NCBI GenBank assembly: GCA_019314425.1
Contig: JAFCZI010000176.1
Location: 1 to 5,503 of the forward strand
DNA length: 5,503 bases
Direction of reading: 5' to 3'
From: Deltaproteobacteria bacterium
Lineage (GTDB): Bacteria; Desulfobacterota; DSM-4660; Desulfatiglandales; Desulfatiglandaceae
Shown: positions 1 to 5,402 of the stretch, one piece after another
Layout of the letters: each line of letters opens with the position of its first letter
Position numbering within the stretch: the first letter of the stretch is position 1
Program-made: the position numbers and the translations under genes
Notes under the pieces: generated by a model
Seen by the model: only the letters and a program-made list of their open reading frames with translations
Databases searched by the model: none
What the model was told of the DNA's origin: nothing

Positions 1-141
1 GTTGCATATTTGGCATAAAAACTCAAAATTCAAGTCGATCAGATCAAGATATCGGGAGTATTTTGGTAGCTTAAATTTCGTGAAAATTGGTCTTGACATG
101 GGGTCCACTTTAGAGCGCCTTGTCAGGATGAGGGTACGCCT

Positions 142-366
142 TCATGCTGTCACATGGGAAAGGTCCGGGACAGGGCGAAACCCCTGGCTTCCCAGGGGAA
201 TTCCTTTGGGACGGATCGTCTCTCCCAAGCCGTTATGGTAGTCTACATCCAGCCCGATACATTTTTCAGCGAAGATCGATTCGCCGTGGTCGTCCGGGCA
301 TTGCACCCGAGGGCCGCCCCCGTTCCACTCTATCTGAAAAACACCTCCTTTCTCTGTTGAACCCAC
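142..366 (-). CDS. Doubtful small hypothetical ORF
   Basis: A 74-codon minus-strand ORF with a GTG start at 366-364 and a TGA stop at 144-142. I do not recognise the product. The composition is protein-like (a WNGGG stretch, CPDDHGE around residue 30, no low-complexity bias), but a plus-strand ORF lies in the same codon register over most of it, so the openness may be mutual. A near-perfect Shine-Dalgarno core (AAAGGAGGTG on the minus strand, about 351-342) lies inside the ORF. The in-frame codon at the right distance after it is ATA (333-331), not a normal start. An overlapping minus-strand reading frame from ATG 407-405 gives a 25-codon peptide ending at 330. This could be a degraded gene, a gene with a frameshift, or chance. 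Confidence 0.2.
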   Translation of the reverse strand: MGSTEKGGVFQIEWNGGGPRVQCPDDHGESIFAEKCIGLDVDYHNGLGETIRPKGIPLGSQGFRPVPDLSHVTA

Positions 367-420
367 CGGCCGGTCCTGGGATTCCTATGATTTTCTAATC
401 CAGGCATCGGCACACACACC

Positions 421-439
421 AATTATAGGTTTCATTATC
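421..439. promoter_or_regulatory. Weak Fur-box-like sequence upstream of the operon
   Basis: By hand alignment, these 19 bases match 12 of 19 positions of the classic Fur consensus GATAATGATAATCATTATC. The right half TTCATTATC is nearly perfect; the left half is degraded. It lies about 150 bases before the start codon of the DUF2318 gene. Fur control would suit the resemblance of the operon to an iron-uptake accessory module, but a match of this quality can occur by chance in AT-rich DNA. I found no convincing sigma-70 -35/-10 pair near it. Confidence 0.2.
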
Positions 440-587
440 CCATTTTTTGGATGTGAGGATAGGCGCAGAAATGTTTTTTATCGCCAATATCCTCGGGTCC
501 GTGTAACGGGAAAAATACCAACAAAGAAAATAACCAATTTGACGCCGCCCTGGTTTTATCTACAGGCAGGCGAATCATGGAGGAACC

Positions 588-1181
588 ATGTCTAATAATA
601 AAAAGGAATCCATCAAGGAAGTCAGTCACCACAAAAAGGCAGCGGTCCTGGGCATTGAAAAAAAGAAGAAAAAAGTCCTGCCCTATGCTGTTCTTTCGAT
701 CTGCGGTATGCTGGTCATCGCCGCTGTAATATTTTTTCAGGGAAACGTTATGAGTTCCCAGAACAGCGCTGTGCCCCAGAAGGCGGGCGAGGACAACCAG
801 AGGCTCAGCCAGGTTCAGGCGGTCACGTATCCCATCAGCCTGTTTGATGAGGGGAAGGCAAAGCATTTTGAGTTCCGGGCCGACAATAACGTCACCATCA
901 AATATTTTGTGTTGAAGAGTTCCGATGGGGTGATTCGCGCCGCTTTTGATGCCTGCGATGTGTGCTGGCCGAGCGGCAAAGGATATTACCAGGAGCAGGA
1001 CGCCATGGTATGCCGGAACTGCGGAAAACGTTTCAGCTCGGTGAAGATTAACGAGGTGAAAGGCGGCTGCAATCCTGCCCCTCTGAACCGGAAGATCGAT
1101 GGCGACAACCTGGTGATTCAGGTGGCGGACATTCTGGGTGGGAAATCCTATTTTGACTTTTCACGGGGGGGCAATTCATGA
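588..1181 (+). CDS. DUF2318 membrane-anchored cysteine-rich protein
   Basis: A 197-residue protein. Residues 1-30 are Lys-rich and cytoplasmic (an SHHKK stretch, then five Lys in a row), followed by one transmembrane segment at about 30-50, which gives an N-in/C-out topology. The exported part, about 80-195, carries the DUF2318 hallmarks: a FDACDVCWPSGKGYY block (C123, C126), then VCRNCGKRF (C142, C145) and KGGCNPAPL (C161). In this family the paired CxxC motifs are taken to bind a metal or Fe-S centre; the exact cofactor is not something I can see. DUF2318 proteins occur next to or fused with FTR1 iron permeases, and in the Campylobacter P19 cluster. The ATG at 588 is preceded by GGAGG (579-583). 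The stop overlaps the next start as ATGA, implying translational coupling to the permease. A G7 tract (1165-1171) lies just before the stop. Confidence 0.88.
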   Translation: MSNNKKESIKEVSHHKKAAVLGIEKKKKKVLPYAVLSICGMLVIAAVIFFQGNVMSSQNSAVPQKAGEDNQRLSQVQAVTYPISLFDEGKAKHFEFRADNNVTIKYFVLKSSDGVIRAAFDACDVCWPSGKGYYQEQDAMVCRNCGKRFSSVKINEVKGGCNPAPLNRKIDGDNLVIQVADILGGKSYFDFSRGGNS

Positions 1182-2334
1182 GACTGATCGATATTTCTCT
1201 GGCGAATTTAAAGCGCCGTAAGGCCAAGGCCTCCTTTGTCCTTATTGGATTGCTGGTGGGGGTAACCGCAGTCGTGGCTTTCATAAGCCTGGTGGATGCC
1301 CTCACCCGGGACATCAACCACAAACTGGAAAAATACGGCGCCAATATTATGATCCTGCCGAAAACAGAAACGCTGTCCCTCACCTATGGGGGAATGGCGG
1401 TGGGGGGCGTTTCTTTTGAGATGCGTGAAATACTTCAGGAGGACCTGGGCAGAATCAAGGAAATCGAGAACGCCGCCAATGTGGCAGCGGTGGGTCCCAT
1501 TGTGCTGGGTTCACTCAAGGTGGCGGACCGCAATGTGTTGCTGGCGGGGGTGGATTTTCAGGTGAGCCATATCCTGAGACCCTGGTGGAAAATTAAAGGA
1601 AAATTTCCCGGTGAGGATGGGATTCTTCTGGGCGCGGAGGCGAGCCGGATCCTCGGTCTGGGACAGGGCGATACCCTGGATGCCAAAGGGCGAGAGCTTG
1701 TGGTGGCGGGTGTTCTGGAACCGACCGGAAGCCAGGATGATCAGATCATTTTTGCCTCCCTCAAGACGGCCCAGCAGGTGCTGGGAAAGGAAGGCCGTAT
1801 TTCCATGGCGGAGGTGGCGGCCCTCTGCGCCGCCTGCCCCATCGACGACATGGTTGCGCAGATCTCGGGGGCTCTCCCCGACGCCAAGGTGATGGCCATC
1901 CGGCAGGTGGTGAAAGGTCGCATGGAGACCCTGGGGCACTTTAACAAATTCGCCTACGGCCTTTCGTTGCTGGTCATGCTTGTGGGGGGCTGGTGGTTCT
2001 GGTGACCATGATGGGCAGTGTTCGAGAGAGGACATCGGAATTCGGTATCTTCATGGCCATCGGTTTCAGACGGCGTCATGTGATTCGCATGGTCCTGTTC
2101 GAGGCCGCCGTTATCTCGGCTATTGCCGGGGTGCTGGGCTATTTCATGGGGCTCGGCGCCACAAAACTCATCCTCCCCTTTTTCACCGAAAGCGTGGGCA
2201 TGAGTCTGGCATTTGACCCGCTCCTGACCCTGGGGGTGTTTTTGGCCGCTGTTACCTTAGGCCTCGTATCCAGTGCCTATCCGGCGGTCATGGCGGGAAA
2301 TCTCGACCCCAACGAAGCCCTTAGAAGCCTGTAG
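1178..2334 (+). CDS. FtsX/MacB-type ABC transporter permease, frameshifted
   Basis: The permease subunit for the ATPase encoded next. The first frame (1178-2005, 275 aa) gives a short cytoplasmic start, TM1 at about residues 18-40 and the periplasmic MacB-like core domain, then enters TM2 and ends at TGA 2003-2005. The second frame resumes at about 1990 (LVVLVTMMGS) and gives the remainder: the FtsX-type loop SVRERTSEFGIFMAIGFRRR, two more TM segments, and the family-typical ending AYPAVMAGNLDPNEALRSL at 2334. One extra G in the run at 1984-1989 joins both frames into a 385-residue protein of normal family length with four TM segments. As written, the protein lacks three TM segments and could not work. 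The MacB/LolCE class moves lipids, peptides or metal-related cargo, or transmits mechanical force, rather than forming a classic pore. The substrate here is unknown. The start overlaps the previous stop. Confidence 0.85.
1984..1989 (+). other. G6 tract at the permease frameshift
   Basis: A run of six G in the codons ctt-gtg-ggg-ggc. With six G, the frame runs into WWFW and a TGA at 2003-2005. With seven G, the reading becomes LVGGLVVLVTMMGSVRERT, which is what an FtsX-type TM2 and following loop should look like. The missing base is therefore best placed in this tract. Sequencing error, natural mutation or slippage cannot be told apart from one sequence. Confidence 0.8.
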
Positions 2335-2340
2335 GAGGTG
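2333..2340 (+). promoter_or_regulatory. Ribosome binding site overlapping the permease stop
   Basis: AGGAGGTG begins inside the permease TAG stop codon (2332-2334) and sits six bases before the ATPase ATG at 2347. A near-perfect Shine-Dalgarno placed across the stop suggests coupled translation of the two transporter subunits and fixes the ATPase start. Confidence 0.75.
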
Positions 2341-2346
2341 TGAACC

Positions 2347-3103
2347 ATGAGTTATATCCAAGTAGAAAATCTGATGAAGGAATATGGGAAAGGCGAAGCT
2401 GCTTTCATGGCCGCAAAGGGCATGAGCTTCGAGATCGAGCAGGGGGAGTTTGTGGCCATCGTCGGGGAATCGGGATCAGGCAAATCCACCCTGCTCTCCA
2501 TGATGGGGGCCCTGAATACCCCCACAAAGGGCCGATATGTGGTGGATGATATGGACATCTATGCCCTCGGCCTCGACCAGAGGGCGAAATTCCGCATGGC
2601 GTTTCTGGGGTTCATTTTCCAGAGTTTTCACCTGATTCCCTATCTGACCGTCAAAGAAAACGTGATGCTGCCACTGGCCATTGCCAAGATCAAGAACCGG
2701 GAGAAATCGGACATGGCCAGGGATGCCCTCATGCAAGTGGGGCTTTCCGGAAAAGAAAACCGACTGCCCGGTGAGATATCAGGAGGCGAACAGGAACGGG
2801 TGGCCATTGCCCGGGCGGTAGTGAACCACCCCACCATCCTCCTGGCCGATGAGCCCACCGGTAACCTGGATACCAGAACCAGCCGTGAAATCATCGGTCT
2901 CTTCCATGCCCTGAACGGGGGGGGGGATAACCATTCTTATGGTGACCCACAACGCGGAATTCTCAGGGGAGGCCCATCGGACCCTTTGCGTTTCCGATGG
3001 GTTAATCGTGGGGCAGGAGTGTCTCCGGAAGGTTGTGGAATACCCCTTCGGACTGAAGTCAGGCGTGGAACAGTACCCGGCGGAAAATGTTGCAGTTCAG
3101 TAG
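2347..3103 (+). CDS. MacB/LolD-type ABC transporter ATPase, frameshifted
   Basis: The ATP-hydrolysing subunit partnering the preceding permease. Visible motifs: Walker A GESGSGKST (residues 40-48), Q-loop Q92 in FIFQSFHLIP, signature ISGGEQERVAIARA (from residue 144), Walker B ILLADEP (164-170) and D-loop GNLD (172-175). After N190 comes a G10 run (2917-2926). In the written frame the protein continues as unrelated sequence to 3381, running into the next gene. Dropping one G gives GGGITILMVTHNAEF, supplying the switch histidine (H201) in the expected place, then an AHRTLCVSDGLIV block and a stop at TAG 3101-3103. The total is 251 residues, normal for this family. The uncorrected product lacks the H-loop and should be inactive. 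The C-terminal extension after the VSDG block (about 35 residues) is ordinary for MacB/LolD relatives. Confidence 0.87.
2917..2926 (+). other. G10 tract at the ATPase frameshift
   Basis: Ten consecutive G inside the ATPase coding region. The written length puts the H-loop and C-terminus out of frame; nine G restores them. Tracts of this length are known to be length-variable in bacteria with poly-G phase variation (for example Campylobacter), and they are also frequent sites of sequencing error and polymerase slippage. Confidence 0.8.
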
Positions 3104-3124
3104 AAAACATAGGGTCAGGGGGTA

Positions 3125-3154
3125 TCCGGGACACTGCGAAACGGCATTCCCGGA
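3125..3154 (+). other. Intercistronic stem-loop between the ATPase and HMA genes
   Basis: A perfect 7-bp stem, TCCGGGA (3125-3131) with TCCCGGA (3148-3154), and a 16-base loop, in the 82-base gap after the restored ATPase stop. No T tract follows, so it is not a standard terminator. It could be an mRNA processing or stability element separating the ABC genes from the HMA and TPR genes. This is inferred from pairing only. Confidence 0.4.
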
Positions 3155-3185
3155 CGAATCCCCGGCAGATTAAAGGAGATGTATT

Positions 3186-3569
3186 ATGGATAAGGATTTT
3201 TTATTTTCAAAGAAGATGTTGGCGCTCATCATCGTTTCCCTGGTGGTTCTCATGGCGGCTGCGGCCTTTGCCCTTCAGCTCAGCAAAGAGAAGATCCGGG
3301 TTCAACCGGCTCTTGCACAAAAAGACATTGTCACACCCGATTCCTTTGGAGAAGGTCTCTCCAAAGTGGTTTACAAGGTGAGCAATATGTCTTGCTCCGG
3401 GTGCATTTCCACCATCAAGGGCAGCCTTGCCGGATTTCAGGGGATAGAAGAGGTCCTTGTGGATCTGGGGAGTGGCAGGGCGGAAGTCTACTACCATCAG
3501 GAGGGTGGCGCCGATGTGGCCAAAATGGCCCAGGCCATCACCGAGAGCGGTTGTTGCGCCGTGAAATAG
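3186..3569 (+). CDS. Membrane-anchored heavy-metal-associated (HMA) domain protein
   Basis: A 127-residue protein. Residues 11-31 form one hydrophobic segment after a short basic start, so it is either a membrane anchor or an uncleaved signal. The exported part contains an HMA/MerP-like fold at about 60-124: a VVYKVSNMSCSGC strand and loop, helix STIKGSLAGF, then EEVLVDLGSGRAEVYY and a second helix. The metal-binding pair is C70 and C73 in MSCSGC, matching the family pattern MxCxxC that binds Cu(I), Hg(II) or Zn(II). A second thiol pair, C123-C124, lies near the C-terminus. The start is supported by AAGGAG at 3173-3178, seven bases before ATG. As a tethered periplasmic metal-binding domain it may pass a metal or thiol to or from the DUF2318 protein or the transporter (inference). 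In the comparable Campylobacter cluster, thioredoxin-like proteins occupy this place. Confidence 0.85.
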   Translation: MDKDFLFSKKMLALIIVSLVVLMAAAAFALQLSKEKIRVQPALAQKDIVTPDSFGEGLSKVVYKVSNMSCSGCISTIKGSLAGFQGIEEVLVDLGSGRAEVYYHQEGGADVAKMAQAITESGCCAVK

Positions 3570-3591
3570 CGTCACCAAGGGAGGTGAAGCC

Positions 3592-3660
3592 ATGAAAAAA
3601 TCACAAAGCATTTCAAGTGGAACCATTCAACCTGTGGTTGCGAAGGAACGGTATGTCTAA
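3592..3660 (+). CDS. Possible 22-residue leader or coupling peptide
   Basis: A 22-codon ORF (begins MKKSQSISSG, ends KERYV, TAA at 3658-3660). It has the best ribosome binding site in the gap, GGGAGGTG at 3579-3586, five bases before the ATG. Its stop lies 8 bases inside the start of the TPR gene, an arrangement that suits translational coupling. The peptide has no recognisable motif. Alternatively it is the true N-terminus of the TPR protein, cut off by a third one-base frameshift near 3650: removing one base gives KER followed directly by MSKKEK. I cannot decide between these. Confidence 0.35.
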   Translation: MKKSQSISSGTIQPVVAKERYV

Positions 3661-4246
3661 AAAAGAAAAAGACGGATACGTAAAAAAGGAAACCCTGATG
3701 GTGGTGGTTTTTGTGGCCCTTGCGGTGGGTTTTCTGGGCGGGGTTTTCTACAGTGCTTACACGTCTGCGCCCGGGAAAGATGCCCCGCCCTCGGGTCATT
3801 CACGGGCTTCAAATGCGCAATCGTCTGGGATTTCGGAGCTGGAGAAAGAAACCGCCCTTCATCCCGACAATGTGGCGGCCTGGGTTCAACTGGGAAACCT
3901 CTATTTTGACGCCAACCAGGTTGATAAGGCCATTGCGGCCTACAAACGCTCTCTGGCGCTTGTTCCCGGCAATGCCGACGTGCTTACGGACCTCGGGGTG
4001 ATGTATCGTCGAAAAGGCCAACACGGGGAAGCCATCAAGGCCTTTGATCGGGCGATCCTGGTAAATCCCCGCCAGGAGGCGGCCTATTTCAACAAAGGGG
4101 TGGTGTTTTTACATGACTTAAACGAGCGGGAAAATGCCGTCAAAGCGTGGGAAGAACTCCTCCGGGTGAACCCCATGGCCAAAGTCCGGAGCGGAGAACT
4201 GGTTATGGAGTTCGTTGAAAATATCAAAGCGAAGAAGACCCCTTGA
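3653..4246 (+). CDS. Membrane-anchored TPR repeat protein
   Basis: A 197-residue protein from the ATG at 3653, preceded by AAGGAA (3643-3648). An upstream in-frame GTG at 3617 lacks a ribosome binding site and adds an unlikely 12-residue prefix. Residues 1-14 are basic, with a YVKKET stretch before the membrane. Residues about 15-34 form a Gly-rich transmembrane segment, then a Ser/Pro/Ala linker (36-60). Three consecutive tetratricopeptide repeats follow at about 73-106, 107-140 and 141-174, with typical positions such as AAWVQLGNLYFDANQVDKAI and ADVLTDLGVMYRRKGQHGEAI. TPRs are protein-protein docking scaffolds. Being tethered at the outer face of the inner membrane, it may hold partners of the transporter or metal-binding proteins together (inference). 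It resembles the TPR domains that occur next to cytochrome c maturation genes, but no such gene is visible here. It is the last gene of the operon. Confidence 0.85.
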   Translation: MSKKEKDGYVKKETLMVVVFVALAVGFLGGVFYSAYTSAPGKDAPPSGHSRASNAQSSGISELEKETALHPDNVAAWVQLGNLYFDANQVDKAIAAYKRSLALVPGNADVLTDLGVMYRRKGQHGEAIKAFDRAILVNPRQEAAYFNKGVVFLHDLNERENAVKAWEELLRVNPMAKVRSGELVMEFVENIKAKKTP

Positions 4247-4271
4247 ATCCCCTTGATCGGGCGGTTCAAGG
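4241..4271 (+). terminator. Hairpin at the operon end (possible terminator, no T tract)
   Basis: CCTTGAA (4241-4247) pairs perfectly with TTCAAGG (4265-4271). The stem can continue inward with a G-T pair, a C-G pair, one mismatch and further C-G pairs around a small TGATC loop. The left arm contains the TPR stop codon. The sequence after it (TAAATATTCGG) lacks a T tract, so it is a weak intrinsic terminator at best; it may act as an mRNA 3'-end protector. Confidence 0.4.
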
Positions 4272-4342
4272 TAAATATTCGGCTTACAATGTAAATGTTT
4301 GGCCAGTGCTTCATATTCGTCTATTTGGGACTACGTAGCATA

Positions 4343-4375
4343 CTAAGGGAGATGGAAAAAAATAATTATCCAAAA
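4343..4375 (+). repeat. Left arm of a 33-bp inverted repeat
   Basis: This arm (core GGGAGATGGAAAAAAATAAT) recurs in inverted orientation at 5014-5046 with 31 of 33 bases identical. Together the arms bound a 704-bp AT-rich segment without a usable ORF. The likeness is to terminal inverted repeats of a non-autonomous or decayed insertion element. No target-site duplication is evident at the outer edges. Confidence 0.7.
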
Positions 4376-4448
4376 TAACCAGGAGAAATAGTCAAAAACC
4401 ATTTTTCTAATGATGGCATACGTTCAACAAATTCGTTATATTTATTGA

Positions 4449-4595
4449 CATCCTTCAGAAAAGCACAAAAGTAGTTTACACTTTTCTGTAGGTGCGGCTT
4501 TAGCCGCACATGAGTTTACGCTGTACGGCTGAAGCCGCACCTACATTTTAGAGGTAATTGAAAAACTGTAAGTGTAAACCGATAAATGAAGGATG
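4449..4595. repeat. 147-bp nested palindromic (REP/MITE-like) element
   Basis: Three nested inverted repeats share one centre region. Outer: CATCCTTCA (4449-4457) with TGAAGGATG (4587-4595). Middle: GTTTACACT (4474-4482) with AGTGTAAAC (4571-4579). Inner: a 24-base arm at 4487-4510 with 4522-4545 (22 of 24 paired) and an 11-base loop. The inner left arm also has its own perfect hairpin (TGCGGCT, TT, AGCCGCA at 4493-4508). GC-rich arms of the form GTAGGTGCGGCTTTAGCCGC in otherwise AT-rich DNA look like a dispersed palindromic repeat of the REP/MITE kind. It lies inside the 704-bp segment bounded by the 33-bp inverted repeat. No gene is present. Confidence 0.7.
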
Positions 4596-4693
4596 CCGAA
4601 TTTTCAAGTGAGAGAGTGTCATAACTTGGGCAGATACAAAGTTGTGCATCGTTTTTTCGAGGAGTTCTTTTTTTACCATAATTGCAACCCTTT

Positions 4694-4740
4694 TTTTGTC
4701 GTGATATATGTTTAGATGAATTTCATATATTACGACAAAA
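4694..4740. repeat. 17-bp inverted repeat around a 13-base loop
   Basis: TTTTGTCGTGATATATG (4694-4710) pairs with CATATATTACGACAAAA (4724-4740) at 16 of 17 positions. The arms are long enough to form a stable hairpin or to bind a dimeric protein. A third copy of the right arm occurs 84 bases further on. Confidence 0.6.
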
Positions 4741-4807
4741 TGTGAGAGGTGTCAAACTCAACTACTTGAAAAGACGTAATCTTTTGGTAGATAGCAAAAA
4801 TAGTAAT

Positions 4808-4824
4808 CATATATTATGACAAAA
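4808..4824 (+). repeat. Third copy of the 17-mer
   Basis: CATATATTATGACAAAA differs at one position from the right arm at 4724-4740 and has the same orientation. With the inverted copy at 4694-4710, this makes three iterated sites within about 130 bases. They could be transposase or regulator binding sites, or leftovers of nested insertions. Confidence 0.55.
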
Positions 4825-5013
4825 AATATAGAGCGATATATATCATCAAAAAAAATCTAATGTAGTTAATTGAGGTGAAAGGAAAATAAGTTTGTAAAGC
4901 TGTTTTCCCTTATGCATAAAGGACTTAGCAGTATTTTTTATTTGAGAACAGGTAGTTTTAGACTTGATTGATTATGCTGAAGTGGATCGGTGTAGTGGGA
5001 ATAAAAACGATTG

Positions 5014-5046
5014 TTTTGGATGATTATTTTTTTCCATCTCCCTAAG
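5014..5046 (-). repeat. Right arm of the 33-bp inverted repeat
   Basis: The reverse complement of 4343-4375 with two differences. A further CGTA match lies five bases outside each arm, so the original repeat may have been longer. It marks the right edge of the 704-bp ORF-free segment. Confidence 0.7.
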
Positions 5047-5088
5047 GTTTATACGAGTTAAAGAGTGACCTGAAATGGGCAACCATTC

Positions 5089-5143
5089 GATTTTCATATG
5101 AAGTATTGAGGTGTTGGCTTACCTCATAAAAGGCGTGAAAATC
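5089..5143. repeat. Nested hairpin in non-coding DNA
   Basis: Outer arms GATTTTCA (5089-5096) and TGAAAATC (5136-5143) enclose inner arms TGAGGT (5107-5112) and ACCTCA (5121-5126) with an 8-base loop. All pairs are perfect. There is no neighbouring gene within 300 bases. It could be a small structured RNA or a repeat remnant. The rest of 5047-5400 shows no gene that I can support. Confidence 0.4.
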
Positions 5144-5297
5144 AATACATTGCAGCCTAAATTTAGCCTGTGGATTCTTCACGCTGTATCTTGTATGCGT
5201 TGAGCTATTCACGCACAATATATGGTAGTATTGATTCCTTGGTTTCTTATGTCGAATATCCAGAGGGGGTCAGGCTTTCCTTATTGTGGTTGTTAGG

Positions 5298-5325
5298 GGA
5301 GGCGGGGGACCGGAGGCGGGAGGAC
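5298..5325 (+). repeat. G-rich 14-bp tandem repeat
   Basis: Two near-identical 14-base units, GGAGGCGGGGGACC (5298-5311) and GGAGGCGGGAGGAC (5312-5325), stand out from AT-rich surroundings. With neighbouring G runs at 5296-5299 and 5331-5333 there are four tracts of three or more G, but loops of 9-10 bases make any G-quadruplex weak. Confidence 0.5.
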
Positions 5326-5402
5326 GGATAAGGGAATTCGTGGCAAAGATAAAGAAACAACTGAGAGGTTGAGATGAAAATACAGAAAATCCTCCGCATC
5401 CC

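Noticed and set aside
93..98. TTGACA matching a sigma-70 -35 box
   Set aside because: No -10-like hexamer lies 16-18 bases downstream (the region around 114-122 is GCGCCTT), and no gene follows closely.
539..562. TTGACG with TATCTA as an operon promoter
   Set aside because: The spacing is only about 12 bases, too short for a sigma-70 promoter.
435..866. 143-codon minus-strand ORF
   Set aside because: It lies antisense to the well-supported DUF2318 gene and its product has no family features; shadow ORF.
1511..2035. 174-codon minus-strand ORF
   Set aside because: It is antisense to the permease, rich in His/Pro/Arg as expected for a shadow frame, with no ribosome site or recognisable motif.
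2927..3381. C-terminal extension of the ATPase in the written frame (344 residues in total)
   Set aside because: It shows no family likeness, loses the H-loop and overlaps the HMA gene by about 200 bases; the other frame continues the ATPase properly to 3103.
3617..3652. GTG start giving a 12-residue longer TPR protein
   Set aside because: There is no ribosome binding site before it, whereas the ATG at 3653 has AAGGAA and is followed by a typical basic N-terminus.
4449..4824. CRISPR array or tRNA-like structure
   Set aside because: The repeats are palindromic and unevenly spaced, without regular unique spacers, and no cloverleaf with a CCA end or anticodon stem can be drawn.
5296..5333. G-quadruplex
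   Set aside because: There are four G runs of three or more, but two loops are 9-10 bases, so a stable quadruplex is unlikely; recorded only as a tandem repeat.
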